NCBI GenBank assembly: GCA_947642635.1 | Contig: CANRTI010000008.1 | Coordinates: 1 to 54,720, forward strand | DNA length: 54,720 bases | Source of the DNA: an uncultured Mycoplasma sp. | GTDB lineage: Bacteria > Bacillota_I > Bacilli_A > RF39 > UBA660 | Direction: 5' to 3' | Shown: positions 8,543 to 16,173 of the stretch, piece after piece | How positions within the stretch are numbered: the first letter of the stretch is position 1 | Layout of the letters: the number at the start of each line of letters is the position of its first letter | Notes under the pieces: model-generated | What the model was told of the DNA's origin: nothing | Database searches by the model: none | Seen by the model: the letters and a program-made list of their open reading frames with translations, nothing else | Made by a program: the position numbers and the translations under genes

Positions 8543-10153
8543 CTAATAATAACATACTACATTATAAAAGACCTCAAACTTTTTAGAACATTTATCACTT
8601 CTTAAAAATTTATATTTATATTTTTTGATTAAATTATTAGTAGTAGTCAAAAATATTTTTAAATGCAAATTATATTTAGCATTATCTATTTTTGAAACCT
8701 CAATTACTTTTAATAAATGTTTTAGTAATATTTCATTAATTTCTTGTTCAGTAATTTTACTAAACAAACTATTTAAATCAACATGTTGAATATTTATTTT
8801 ATAATTATTTAATAATTTAATTTTCTTATTTAACTCCTCACTCTTTTTCTTAAATTCTTCCAAACTTACTAAATTATTCAAACTAAGTTCTAATAATTTC
8901 TCTTTTTGCATTTTTAATTTATGTAAATTTTTTTGATAATCTTTAATATTTTTTTCTTCATCAATATTTTTATTTTCTTGATAAATTTGCTTTAGAAAAT
9001 TAACAACATCTTGTTGACCAACTTTTAAACTAGCTATAATATCTTTCATTATTATATTTAATTCTGATTCTCTTATATTAGGTGTATCACAAAAATGTTT
9101 TCCTAATTCTAAATATTTTGAACAAACCCAAGTTATTTCTTTTTCACTTTTACAAAAAATTCGCCGATGAAAAAAAGCTTGATCACCTCCACATTTAATT
9201 TTTGAAGTATAAACATATTTTTTTCTATAATCGCCACTTTTTTTATTATTTTTTAACTTTTCATTAACTAAATTCCATAAACTAGCCGTAACTATTGGCG
9301 GAATTTTTTCATAATCTTCATGCATTACCCACTTATCTTCTTGAAAATATTTAATCTTTTTGGTCATATAATCTACAACTTCACTTTTTTTTCCACAATA
9401 ATATCCTTTATACTTAGGATTTCTTAACATTCTTAGCAAAGTAGTAGCACTCCATTTATTACAAGATTTCGTTAGAATTCCTTTGTTATTTAAATATTTA
9501 GCAATTTTATTTAAAGATAATCCATCTATACCATACATTGTAAATATATCTCTTACAATCATTGCTTCTTCTTCAATAATTTTAAGTTTCTTATTTATTT
9601 TATCTTTTTCATATCCATATAACAAATTATTCCCAAGAATTTCTCCTCTTTTAATAGCTCTATTCATTCCAAACTTTACTCTTTCAGACAATCTTCTTAT
9701 TTCATCTTGAGCCATAGAGGCCATAATTGTTAATCTTAACTCAGCATCTGGAAGAGCAGTATTTATATTATCATTTAAAAATAAAACCGCTACACCATAA
9801 CTTAATAACTCTCTAGTGTATTTTATACTATCTAAAGTATTTCGCGAAAATCTTGATATTTCTTTTGTTACAATTAAATCAAAAACACCTTTTTTAGCAT
9901 TATCAATCATTCGCATAAAATTATCTCTTTTTATATCACTTGTACCACTTATTCCCTCATCAATATAACTAGGAACATACTCCCAACAAGGATTTTCTTT
10001 AATATAATTATCAAAATATTCAATTTGATTTTTTAAAGATGATTTTTGTTCCAAATGATCAGTTGAAACTCGAACATAGGCTGTTACGCGTAACTTCATT
10101 TCGGTTAAAGCAATTCCTTCATTTAATTTACAACGTATCTCAAACAAATCCAT
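8543..10153 (-). CDS. Large serine recombinase (resolvase/invertase superfamily)
   Basis: The protein is 536 aa. The N-terminal catalytic domain has YVRVSTD with nucleophile Ser30, followed by the resolvase blocks DEGISGT and TKEISRFSRN. A Recombinase (PF07508-type) domain lies at about 165-270 (LYGYEKD, GLSLNKIAKYLN, NPKYKGYYCGKK). A Cys-containing zinc-ribbon region (about 320-365) and a long Lys/Glu coiled coil (about 395-450) follow, the order found in integrases of phages and integrative elements. It cuts and rejoins two att sites through a Ser-DNA link. Only a small SHOCT-like gene accompanies it, and a truncated ABC binding-protein gene abuts it, so this looks like a remnant or minimal integrated element. 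Start: ATG at 10153, five bases after the stop of the small ORF. Confidence 0.92.
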   Translation of the reverse strand: MDLFEIRCKLNEGIALTEMKLRVTAYVRVSTDHLEQKSSLKNQIEYFDNYIKENPCWEYVPSYIDEGISGTSDIKRDNFMRMIDNAKKGVFDLIVTKEISRFSRNTLDSIKYTRELLSYGVAVLFLNDNINTALPDAELRLTIMASMAQDEIRRLSERVKFGMNRAIKRGEILGNNLLYGYEKDKINKKLKIIEEEAMIVRDIFTMYGIDGLSLNKIAKYLNNKGILTKSCNKWSATTLLRMLRNPKYKGYYCGKKSEVVDYMTKKIKYFQEDKWVMHEDYEKIPPIVTASLWNLVNEKLKNNKKSGDYRKKYVYTSKIKCGGDQAFFHRRIFCKSEKEITWVCSKYLELGKHFCDTPNIRESELNIIMKDIIASLKVGQQDVVNFLKQIYQENKNIDEEKNIKDYQKNLHKLKMQKEKLLELSLNNLVSLEEFKKKSEELNKKIKLLNNYKINIQHVDLNSLFSKITEQEINEILLKHLLKVIEVSKIDNAKYNLHLKIFLTTTNNLIKKYKYKFLRSDKCSKKFEVFYNVVCYY

Positions 10154-10157
10154 CTTT

Positions 10158-10304
10158 CTAATCCATCTCTAATTCTTTTAATATTTTATCTTCCGTATAT
10201 TTATACATCTGATAAGATAATAATCCATCATCATATAATCTTTTATTTACTTCTAAAGCAACTTTCAAAATCGTTTTATGATTATTTGCAATACTTTTTT
10301 TCAT
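10158..10304 (-). CDS. Small SHOCT-like protein partnered with the recombinase
   Basis: A 48-aa ORF starts at ATG 10304 and ends at TAG 10158, four bases before the recombinase ATG. RBS AGAGGTATT precedes it. The sequence runs MKKSIANNHKTIL..., then YDDGLLSYQMY and a helical Lys/Glu tail; the GLLSY.MY element is like the short SHOCT motif. Tiny ORFs of this kind commonly sit directly upstream of large serine recombinases in Bacillota elements. A role in recombination directionality or regulation is only a guess. Confidence 0.6.
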   Translation of the reverse strand: MKKSIANNHKTILKVALEVNKRLYDDGLLSYQMYKYTEDKILKELEMD

Positions 10305-10345
10305 TTAATACCTCTATTAAAAAATTATGTGACTGACTTCCTTTT

Positions 10346-10765
10346 ATGACACTTACTGAACCTTTAGCATCAAAGTTAGAAGATAATAAAAATGGTTATG
10401 TAGTAGCCAGTGTTGGTGAAATGGCTGGCGAATTTCCATATACAGCTTTTTATGCTAAAAAAAGCTATATTGCGAATAATCAAGAATTATTAACTAAATT
10501 TACAACTGCAATTAAAAAAGGATTAGACTATACTATGAACAATGATGGTGAAAAAATTGCCGAAGTTATTAAAAAGCAATTTACTGATACCGATATTAAA
10601 GATTTAAGTATTATGATTAATCGATATAAAGAAGCTGATGTTTGGTATTCAAATCCAACTGTTGATGAAAAATCATTTAATACCTTAGTCTTGTTATTAC
10701 AAGAAAATTCATTAATCGAAGATCAAGTTTCTTATAAAGATTTGGTTAATAATCTCTATGAATAA
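10346..10765 (+). pseudogene. ABC transporter substrate-binding protein, 3' fragment (NitT/TauT type)
   Basis: Only about 139 C-terminal residues remain of a protein normally about 320 aa. The fragment starts at MTLTEPLASKLE, a position about two thirds into SsuA/NMT1-type binding proteins, and continues with GYVVASVGE, FPYTAFYAKKSYI and a normal C terminus. It has no signal peptide or lipobox and no convincing RBS. An in-frame TGA lies at 10334-10336, so homology seems to break near 10337-10345. The adjacent recombinase module suggests the 5' part was lost through insertion or deletion. The stop overlaps the ATPase start by 8 bp, preserving the original operon join. Without its binding domain the transporter is probably inactive. 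Confidence 0.8.
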
Positions 10766-11507
10766 TATTATCGAAATGCATAATATTACTAAAAATTACC
10801 ATACCAAAGAAAGAGAAATTCCGGCATTAGACAATATTTCCCTAGATATCTTACCTGGGGAAATAATTTCTCTTGTAGGACCATCAGGATGTGGCAAATC
10901 AACTATCTTAAGTATTATTGCTAATCTTGACAAAGAGTTTCATGGGCAAATTATTAAAAATCCCAATTTAAAAGTAGCTTATATGCTCCAACATGATGCT
11001 CTTCTTCCTTGGTTAACAATTTATGAAAATGCTATTTTAGGTTTAAAAATTCACAAAGATCTTAATAAAGAAAATTTAGATTATGTTAATTACTTACTTG
11101 AATTATATAATCTTAAAGAATTTCAAAATAATTATCCTAAAAGTTTATCTGGCGGAATGAAACAAAGAGTAGCTTTAATTAGAACGCTTGCTCTTAAACC
11201 TGATTTATTACTTTTAGATGAACCATTTAGTGCACTTGATCAACAATCTCGCTTACTAATTAGTGATGATGTTTACAAAATAATAAAAAAAGAAAAAAAG
11301 ACTGTAATTCTTGTTACTCATAATATTGAAGAAGCTATTACATTTTCTGACCGAGTTATTGTTTTTTCCAAAAGACCTGCTACCATCAAAAATATTATTC
11401 CAATTAATTTTTCTAACAAAGAATCTATTTATGAAAGACGAAAAGATAATAACTTCCACAAATATTTTGATTTAATATGGAAGGATTTAGATATTAATGA
11501 GTCCTGA
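10758..11507 (+). CDS. ABC transporter ATP-binding protein (NitT/TauT family)
   Basis: This 249-aa protein is a full-length nucleotide-binding subunit. Walker A GPSGCGKST (about residue 42-50), the Q-loop YMLQHDALLPW, signature LSGGMKQR, Walker B LLLLDEPFSALD and the switch His in THNIEEA are all intact. The QHDALLPW Q-loop and ALD D-loop are typical of the nitrate/sulfonate/taurine/thiamine-precursor group (SsuB, TauB, ThiZ). It overlaps the broken binding-protein gene upstream and the permease downstream (11 bp), a tight operon. The gene looks intact although its binding partner is truncated; the substrate cannot be inferred. Confidence 0.92.
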   Translation: MNNIIEMHNITKNYHTKEREIPALDNISLDILPGEIISLVGPSGCGKSTILSIIANLDKEFHGQIIKNPNLKVAYMLQHDALLPWLTIYENAILGLKIHKDLNKENLDYVNYLLELYNLKEFQNNYPKSLSGGMKQRVALIRTLALKPDLLLLDEPFSALDQQSRLLISDDVYKIIKKEKKTVILVTHNIEEAITFSDRVIVFSKRPATIKNIIPINFSNKESIYERRKDNNFHKYFDLIWKDLDINES

Positions 11508-12285
11508 ACAAAAAGAATATTTAAAAAAACTAAAGAGAAAAAAATATATTATTTTAGGAATTCAAACATTGTTAATTATTTCTTTCTTAGGATTATGGGA
11601 ATTACTAGTTAATAAAGAAATAATTAGTGCTTTTATTTATTCTAGTCCTAGTAGAATAATCTTAACTCTAAAAGAATTAATTCAAAATAATAATTTATTA
11701 ATTCATATCCTTGTAACATTAAAAGAAGTTATTATTGCTTTTATTATAGGTATTAGTGGCGGATTTTTAATAGCACTTTTATTATATGAATTTAAAATGT
11801 TAGCCAAAATCATTGATCCTTTTTTAACTATGTTAAATTCTCTTCCTAAAGTCGCATTAGGACCACTTATTATAATCATTTTTGGTGCTAATATTAAAAG
11901 CGTCATTATTATGGCTTTACTAATTAATTTAATAGTAAGTATTATTAGTATTTATAATGGGTTTTTATGTACTGATGATTATCAACTGAAATTATTTCAA
12001 ACATTAGGAGCCAAGAAAACCCAAACTTTATTTAAATTAGTCATACCTAGTAGCTATCAAACTATTATTGCCTCAGGAAAATTATGCATCGCGCAAACAT
12101 TAGTCGGAGTAATCATGGGTGAATTTTTAGTAAGTAAACAAGGTATTGGTTATTTAATTGTTTATGGTAAACAAGTTTTTAATCTGAATTTAGTTATGAC
12201 AGGTATTATTCTTCTAGCAATTATTTCCTATATATTGTATAAATTAATAATTATTCTGGAAAATAAATTATTAAAACACATTTAA
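11497..12285 (+). CDS. ABC transporter permease (NitT/TauT family)
   Basis: A 262-aa inner-membrane permease. A basic N terminus precedes TM1 (about 20-40). Further TM segments lie at about 70-95, 105-130, 132-150, 195-215 and 228-250, six in all. The coupling-helix region containing the EAA-like loop (FQTLGAKKTQTLFKLVIP) is present at about 165-185. It starts inside the ATPase gene, with AAGGA upstream of ATG. The last 54 codons lie within a 174-bp segment repeated exactly at 15059-15232, so this full-length copy was completed by, or donated, that segment. It would work with the ATPase but lacks an intact binding protein in this operon. Confidence 0.92.
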   Translation: MSPEQKEYLKKLKRKKYIILGIQTLLIISFLGLWELLVNKEIISAFIYSSPSRIILTLKELIQNNNLLIHILVTLKEVIIAFIIGISGGFLIALLLYEFKMLAKIIDPFLTMLNSLPKVALGPLIIIIFGANIKSVIIMALLINLIVSIISIYNGFLCTDDYQLKLFQTLGAKKTQTLFKLVIPSSYQTIIASGKLCIAQTLVGVIMGEFLVSKQGIGYLIVYGKQVFNLNLVMTGIILLAIISYILYKLIIILENKLLKHI

Positions 12286-12293
12286 AAAGAACA
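12120..12293 (+). repeat. 174-bp direct repeat, copy 1 (3' end of permease gene)
   Basis: Base-by-base comparison shows 12120-12293 identical to 15059-15232 over all 174 positions; the copies diverge immediately outside. It covers the last 55 codons of the permease, its stop, and the first arm of the following terminator. The two copies lie 2,939 bp apart in the same orientation and bracket the 715-aa gene cassette. Confidence 0.97.
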
Positions 12294-12324
12294 TGATAAA
12301 AATAATCACTTTGTTCTTTTTTAA
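12285..12324 (+). terminator. Terminator of the ABC transporter operon
   Basis: AAAAGAACA (12285-12293) pairs with TGTTCTTTT (12312-12320), a 9-bp stem, followed by TT. The 5' arm belongs to the 174-bp repeat, while the loop and 3' arm are unique to this copy. From here to 12497 (about 200 bp) I see no gene; an AACTC/GAGTT hairpin near 12472 is the only structure. Confidence 0.75.
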
Positions 12325-12497
12325 TTGCAATTCTAAGCACACCAATTAGTATTTATGTGAAATAAATAAGGCAACAATTATTGCATAAAACAGTTTGTAA
12401 CAATTTACTTAATGGATTTTCAAAAGCAGAAAAATACTTTTGGGTCTAGCAATAGCATAGTGGATTATTAACTCGAATTAGAGTTTCCAAAAATTTG

Positions 12498-12605
12498 TCA
12501 ATTGTTAGATTTTTTTTTATTTTTCAATTGTTTTAAAATATTATTTATACATTTACTAATCTTTAAATTCTCTTCTCTTATTTTTTTAGTTTCTTCTTTT
12601 ATCAT
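12498..12605 (-). CDS. Small Lys-rich ORF coupled to the 715-aa gene
   Basis: A 35-aa ORF starts at ATG 12605, only three bases after the TAA of the 715-aa gene. A consensus AAGGAG (12613-12618) lies seven bases upstream, inside the end of that gene. The product (MIKEETKKIREEN... ending KNKKKSNN) is charged, helical and very Lys-rich. The strong, well-placed RBS and the tight spacing are the reasons to list it. No family recognised; a partner, antitoxin or immunity role for the large protein is a possibility without direct support. Confidence 0.45.
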   Translation of the reverse strand: MIKEETKKIREENLKISKCINNILKQLKNKKKSNN

Positions 12606-12608
12606 AAC

Positions 12609-14756
12609 TTATCTCCTTATTGGCAATGTAATAGATGATTGTTCTTCTCTTTTTAAATTTAAGTCTGTCATCGTCTTAATTCTTTCAATTACTAAATCAA
12701 ATTCAATCCCACTCGTTTGACCATTATTTCTATAATTAATACATTTTTCTACTTTTCTTTGTTCATTTATTAAACTATTGTAATACTGACTCAATAGTTT
12801 ACCTTTTTCATTTTCATCAGCTATTAAGGAAATTGTATCTTCTATTCTATTCAGTATTTCACTCATAGCTTCCTTCGAAAAATAATGTTCTCTTATTATA
12901 GCATGCTTATCATGATTACCTACTCTATTATTCTCAAATTCACATATTATATCAGAAATTAGAATTGCATCCTTTGTGCTCTCAAATTGCTCTAGCAGAT
13001 GTCTTATGTGGAGAATGCTATCTTTCGCACATCTTTCTCTATTTATTTTAACAATAGGTATTCCAAAATTTTGAGCTGCTTTTATTGATTCACATAATTG
13101 ATATTGTTGAACTTTTTTTTGTTCTTCTAAATAAGCTATTTTTTCAGGAGTATCTTTATAATAATCTAAATATAAATTTATATCTTCATATTCTTCTATG
13201 AACACTATATAGTCAGGATTTTTCTTATAAAATAATGGATTACTTGATAAATCTCTTCTTTCATATACTAATTCATTATAATCGCCTCTAGTATTATCAA
13301 GTAACACACTCGGATTAGTATATTCTATTCCAAGACCTATTCTTCCAATGGAATTTATAGGTTTTCCATCAATTGTTCTATTACTACCATTATATTCCTC
13401 TTCTGCTATATTAAATTTTCTACTTGCTGGAGTGGAATTAATATCTCTACCAGAACTTAATAATAACATATTATCATCCATAGTTGAAAAACCAAATATA
13501 ACGTTTTTAGGAACTGCCATAGATAAATTATTATTTCCAATTAAACTACAACAGTTTCCATGAGATCTAATAGTAGGACTATTCCAATACTCTTTATAAT
13601 TATCTTTAGAACCAAAATCCCCTTGATAAGCTCCAATTGCTGTCACAATCATTTTAAAGTTCGTTCCAACTTCATATACTAGAACATTTTGAATTATTTC
13701 ACAATGACCATTACATTTATATACAAGTGAATTTAGTTTTAATGCAAATTCTTTTCTTAAAGAGTTCTCAAATACAACAGCTCTTATGAAACTTAGTTGA
13801 GGATTCATTTCTATTGAAAAATGTCTATAAGCATTTAATAATATTTCAGCATCTTCTTCTTTGATAATATCAAGCATAGCTCTATACATTTCAAATAAAT
13901 CCATGTTATCTTGAGTCAATTCTATACTATGCAAATCATATCTACTACAAATTGCTCGAGCACTAATCAAATCAATACCAAACGTTTTAAGTAATAGTGC
14001 ATTTTTTATTGCTTCTATATTCTTATTTTCTTGTAACTCTTGTTGTTCAACTATTGTACCTATTGTACTAAAAAAAATTCCATTTGCATGCGCAAAATTC
14101 CTTAAGTCTTTATGTGTTTTTACATCCCAAGCTATATTAGTAGTATAAAGATATAACAAATTATCTATTTCTTCTCTTGTTAAAGATTCGCCATTTCTAA
14201 TGCTATTAGATATTGATTCTTCTAATTCACTATACTTATAAAATTTATTTTGCCAATAGGTAAATGGTGTTATTGTTCCCATTCTATTCAGAATAGCCGT
14301 AATTTGAGGAACTATATAATCCGCTACCTCTTTTAATCTAAAATATAAAGATTTAAATATTTCTAATTTTTCATCTGATAATGATAATATTTGTTCTTGA
14401 ACATCTTCATTTGTTACAATCATGCCCAACATATCATCTAGAAAATCGTATTTAGGCATTAAGAGACGAAGATCAATTGTTTCATTCAAATCAGCATTAT
14501 TGGATAACAACCTATTATATTTTATTTTTTGCTCATCTGACATTTCAATACCTGATATTAATTGATTAGCTTTCTCGAAATTATTTGACCATTGAGCTAA
14601 CGCAATTTTGTCATAAATATTTGAAAGCTTATCTAAATACTTATCAATATCCTTATATATGTGAATTTGAATACCATAATATTCTTCAACTACATAATCA
14701 TCACTATAAATCAATTCTCTCTTTAATTCATTTAGTAATTCTTGATTAATATTCAT
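12609..14756 (-). CDS. Large protein of unknown function, sole large gene of a repeat-flanked cassette
   Basis: The protein is 715 aa with no signal peptide or membrane segment. The first ~330 residues are mostly helical. From about 345 to 590 there is a mixed domain with distinctive blocks: HGNCCSLIGNNNLSMA (about 400), LSSGRDINSTPASRKFNI, NELVYERRDL, PDYIVFIEEYEDI (about 515) and AAQNFGIPIVKINRERCA (about 560-577). A helical tail follows. I have seen this general style (a PDY-IVF strand, then an A..FGIPIV.IN strand) in long hypothetical proteins of gut Bacillota but cannot assign a function; an enzymatic effector or toxin domain is only one possibility. RBS GGGAGAAAAAC precedes ATG. It lies between two exact copies of the permease 3' end, opposite to the ABC operon, and is followed by a coupled 35-aa ORF. 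Confidence 0.75.
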   Translation of the reverse strand: MNINQELLNELKRELIYSDDYVVEEYYGIQIHIYKDIDKYLDKLSNIYDKIALAQWSNNFEKANQLISGIEMSDEQKIKYNRLLSNNADLNETIDLRLLMPKYDFLDDMLGMIVTNEDVQEQILSLSDEKLEIFKSLYFRLKEVADYIVPQITAILNRMGTITPFTYWQNKFYKYSELEESISNSIRNGESLTREEIDNLLYLYTTNIAWDVKTHKDLRNFAHANGIFFSTIGTIVEQQELQENKNIEAIKNALLLKTFGIDLISARAICSRYDLHSIELTQDNMDLFEMYRAMLDIIKEEDAEILLNAYRHFSIEMNPQLSFIRAVVFENSLRKEFALKLNSLVYKCNGHCEIIQNVLVYEVGTNFKMIVTAIGAYQGDFGSKDNYKEYWNSPTIRSHGNCCSLIGNNNLSMAVPKNVIFGFSTMDDNMLLLSSGRDINSTPASRKFNIAEEEYNGSNRTIDGKPINSIGRIGLGIEYTNPSVLLDNTRGDYNELVYERRDLSSNPLFYKKNPDYIVFIEEYEDINLYLDYYKDTPEKIAYLEEQKKVQQYQLCESIKAAQNFGIPIVKINRERCAKDSILHIRHLLEQFESTKDAILISDIICEFENNRVGNHDKHAIIREHYFSKEAMSEILNRIEDTISLIADENEKGKLLSQYYNSLINEQRKVEKCINYRNNGQTSGIEFDLVIERIKTMTDLNLKREEQSSITLPIRR

Positions 14757-15058
14757 TGTTTTTCTCCCATTTTATTTATTTCTATTAGAAATTTGTTTAA
14801 AACTTTATATAAAATCTTTCTTATCAGTAAACCTCAAATATCAATTTATATAATTGCTTTTATTTTTATTTCATTTTTATTAAAATATTTAAATTACTTC
14901 TATATATAAATTTATTATAGCATTTCCTGATAATAATTACCATATATTTATTTCTTCAACAAGCGCTTTATCATTCTTCCATTACTTGCAAGTTCTTAAA
15001 CAAAAAAGGGTTTATTTATAAGTTATCCCTATATGTCTTACATCAAAGTTATAATAGA
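14757..15058. other. Noncoding right flank of the inserted cassette
   Basis: About 300 bp of AT-rich sequence upstream of the 715-aa gene and left of repeat copy 2. It must contain the promoter of that gene, but no pair of hexamers stands out enough to name. No ORF with an RBS, no RNA gene and no terminal inverted repeats were seen. Confidence 0.5.
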
Positions 15059-15224
15059 TGAATTTTTAGTAAGTAAACAAGGTATTGGTTATTTAATTGT
15101 TTATGGTAAACAAGTTTTTAATCTGAATTTAGTTATGACAGGTATTATTCTTCTAGCAATTATTTCCTATATATTGTATAAATTAATAATTATTCTGGAA
15201 AATAAATTATTAAAACACATTTAA
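15059..15224 (+). pseudogene. ABC permease gene fragment (last ~54 codons)
   Basis: The frame from GAATTTTTAG to the TAA at 15222-15224 encodes the same C-terminal residues as the intact permease (EFLVSKQGIGYL... LLKHI). The upstream part of the gene is missing and an ATG at 15033 that opens the frame is fortuitous, without a proper RBS. It is a residue of insertion or duplication and not a gene. Confidence 0.9.
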
Positions 15225-15232
15225 AAAGAACA
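15059..15232 (+). repeat. 174-bp direct repeat, copy 2
   Basis: Second exact copy of 12120-12293. Upstream sequence (ending CAAAGTTATAATAGA) is unrelated to the permease, so only the 3' end of the gene is present. It marks the right junction of the 2.9-kb cassette, next to nusG. Confidence 0.97.
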
Positions 15233-15259
15233 AAATATTTTTACTTTGTTCTTTTAAAT
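15224..15259. terminator. Bidirectional terminator after nusG and the permease fragment
   Basis: AAAAGAACAAA (15224-15234) and TTTGTTCTTTT (15245-15255) form an 11-bp perfect stem with A-tracts and T-tracts on both sides, so it works in either direction. It ends secE-nusG on the minus strand. Its left arm begins in repeat copy 2; the different right arm shows the two permease ends have independent terminators. Confidence 0.8.
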
Positions 15260-15261
15260 TA

Positions 15262-15795
15262 CTAATTTTTTGTTACTTGGAATAATTCTACATCTACTGA
15301 AGTTTCTTGACCAAATAAATCAATAATAATATTTAAACGATTATTTTCTGAATCGATGTTATCAACTTTACCAATCATTCCTTTAAATGGTCCATCAACA
15401 ATACTAACCGAATCACCAACTTTTAAATCATCTTCCACATTAACACGACTCATACCCATATTAACTAAAATTCGATCAATTTCTTGAGGAAGTAATGGTG
15501 TTGGTTTTGCCCCTTTACCACTAGAACCAATAAATCCGGTTACACCTGGAGTATTTCTTACAATATACCAAGCTTCATCAGACATAATCATTTCTACTAA
15601 AATATATCCTGGAAACATTTTTTTAACTTTTTCTTTTTTAACACCATCTTTTACTTCAACTTCTGTTGTTTCTGGAATAACTACCCGATAAATATAATCT
15701 TGCATACCCATCGATTCAATTTTAGCTTCTAATTTTTCTTTAACTTTACTTTCATGACCAGAATAAGTATTAACTACATACCATAATTTTTCCAT
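15262..15795 (-). CDS. nusG: Transcription termination/antitermination factor NusG
   Basis: This 177-aa protein matches the normal length. The NGN domain starts WYVVNTYSGHESKVKE and includes the conserved FPGYILVEM and TPGVTGFIG blocks. The C-terminal KOW domain has VGDSVSIVDGPFKGMIGKV (about residues 125-143) and ends NIIIDLFGQETSVDVELFQV. NusG binds the RNA polymerase clamp and links transcription with Rho or the ribosome. Its start codon touches the stop of secE (ATGGAAAAATT within the secE end), the conserved secE-nusG pair, and both are driven by the promoter at 16142-16170. Confidence 0.98.
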   Translation of the reverse strand: MEKLWYVVNTYSGHESKVKEKLEAKIESMGMQDYIYRVVIPETTEVEVKDGVKKEKVKKMFPGYILVEMIMSDEAWYIVRNTPGVTGFIGSSGKGAKPTPLLPQEIDRILVNMGMSRVNVEDDLKVGDSVSIVDGPFKGMIGKVDNIDSENNRLNIIIDLFGQETSVDVELFQVTKN

Positions 15796-16091
15796 TAATT
15801 AAACAACCCCTTTACATAAGCCATTATTAAATTTAACACTTCAAAGAATGCTACCAAAATAATACATAGTACTAATGTTGCCAATGTATATTTAACAATT
15901 TCTTTAGCACTTGGCCATTTAACTAATTTTAATTCTTTACTTAAACCACTAAAAAATGGTTCTTTTACTGTTTTATCTTTCTTTGTTTTTTTAACAGTTT
16001 TCGTTTTACTGTTTTTAACATTTTTTTCAGTTTTTTCTACTTTAGTTATTTTTTTTGTTTCTTTCTCTTTTTCTTGTACTTTTTTTGCCAT
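15795..16091 (-). CDS. secE: Preprotein translocase subunit SecE
   Basis: The protein is 98 aa from the ATG at 16091, chosen because TTGGAGG lies seven bases upstream; a longer frame to 16151 has no RBS and would start near the promoter. A Lys/Thr-rich cytoplasmic N-terminal extension (about 40 residues, many KKT/KKTK) precedes the conserved amphipathic helix FFSGLSKELKLVKWPSAKE and a single TM segment (about 68-92). SecE clamps SecY in the Sec translocon. It is followed directly by nusG. No rpmG was found between it and its promoter. Confidence 0.93.
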   Translation of the reverse strand: MAKKVQEKEKETKKITKVEKTEKNVKNSKTKTVKKTKKDKTVKEPFFSGLSKELKLVKWPSAKEIVKYTLATLVLCIILVAFFEVLNLIMAYVKGLFN

Positions 16092-16114
16092 AAATACCTC
16101 CAATAAAATTCCAA

Positions 16115-16134
16115 TTAAAAAACACTTTCGTGTT
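16115..16134 (-). terminator. GAAA-tetraloop hairpin with U-run at the 5' end of the secE mRNA
   Basis: On the minus strand AACAC-GAAA-GTGTT is followed by four further T residues. The -10 at 16142-16147 predicts a transcription start near 16135, exactly at the base of the stem. It may terminate read-through from the lyase gene, cap and stabilise the secE-nusG mRNA, or both. Confidence 0.55.
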
Positions 16135-16141
16135 CTCCTAT

Positions 16142-16170
16142 AATATAACACAGGTTTTTATCTAATTCAA
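16142..16170 (-). promoter_or_regulatory. Promoter of secE-nusG
   Basis: TTGAAT (-35, 16170-16165) and TATATT (-10, 16147-16142) are separated by 17 bases on the minus strand, immediately upstream of the 5' hairpin and secE. It begins just past the stop of the lyase gene (16174). Confidence 0.7.
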
Positions 16171-16173
16171 GAC

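Noticed and set aside
8543-15232. The serine recombinase as the source of the 174-bp direct repeat
   Set aside because: Serine integrases leave very short shared cores, not 174 bp, and the recombinase lies outside the repeat-flanked cassette.
16092-16173. A possible rpmG gene upstream of secE, as in many Bacillota
   Set aside because: No frame has the rpmG Cys or HT-H-E-K pattern; the space is taken by the secE promoter and a hairpin.
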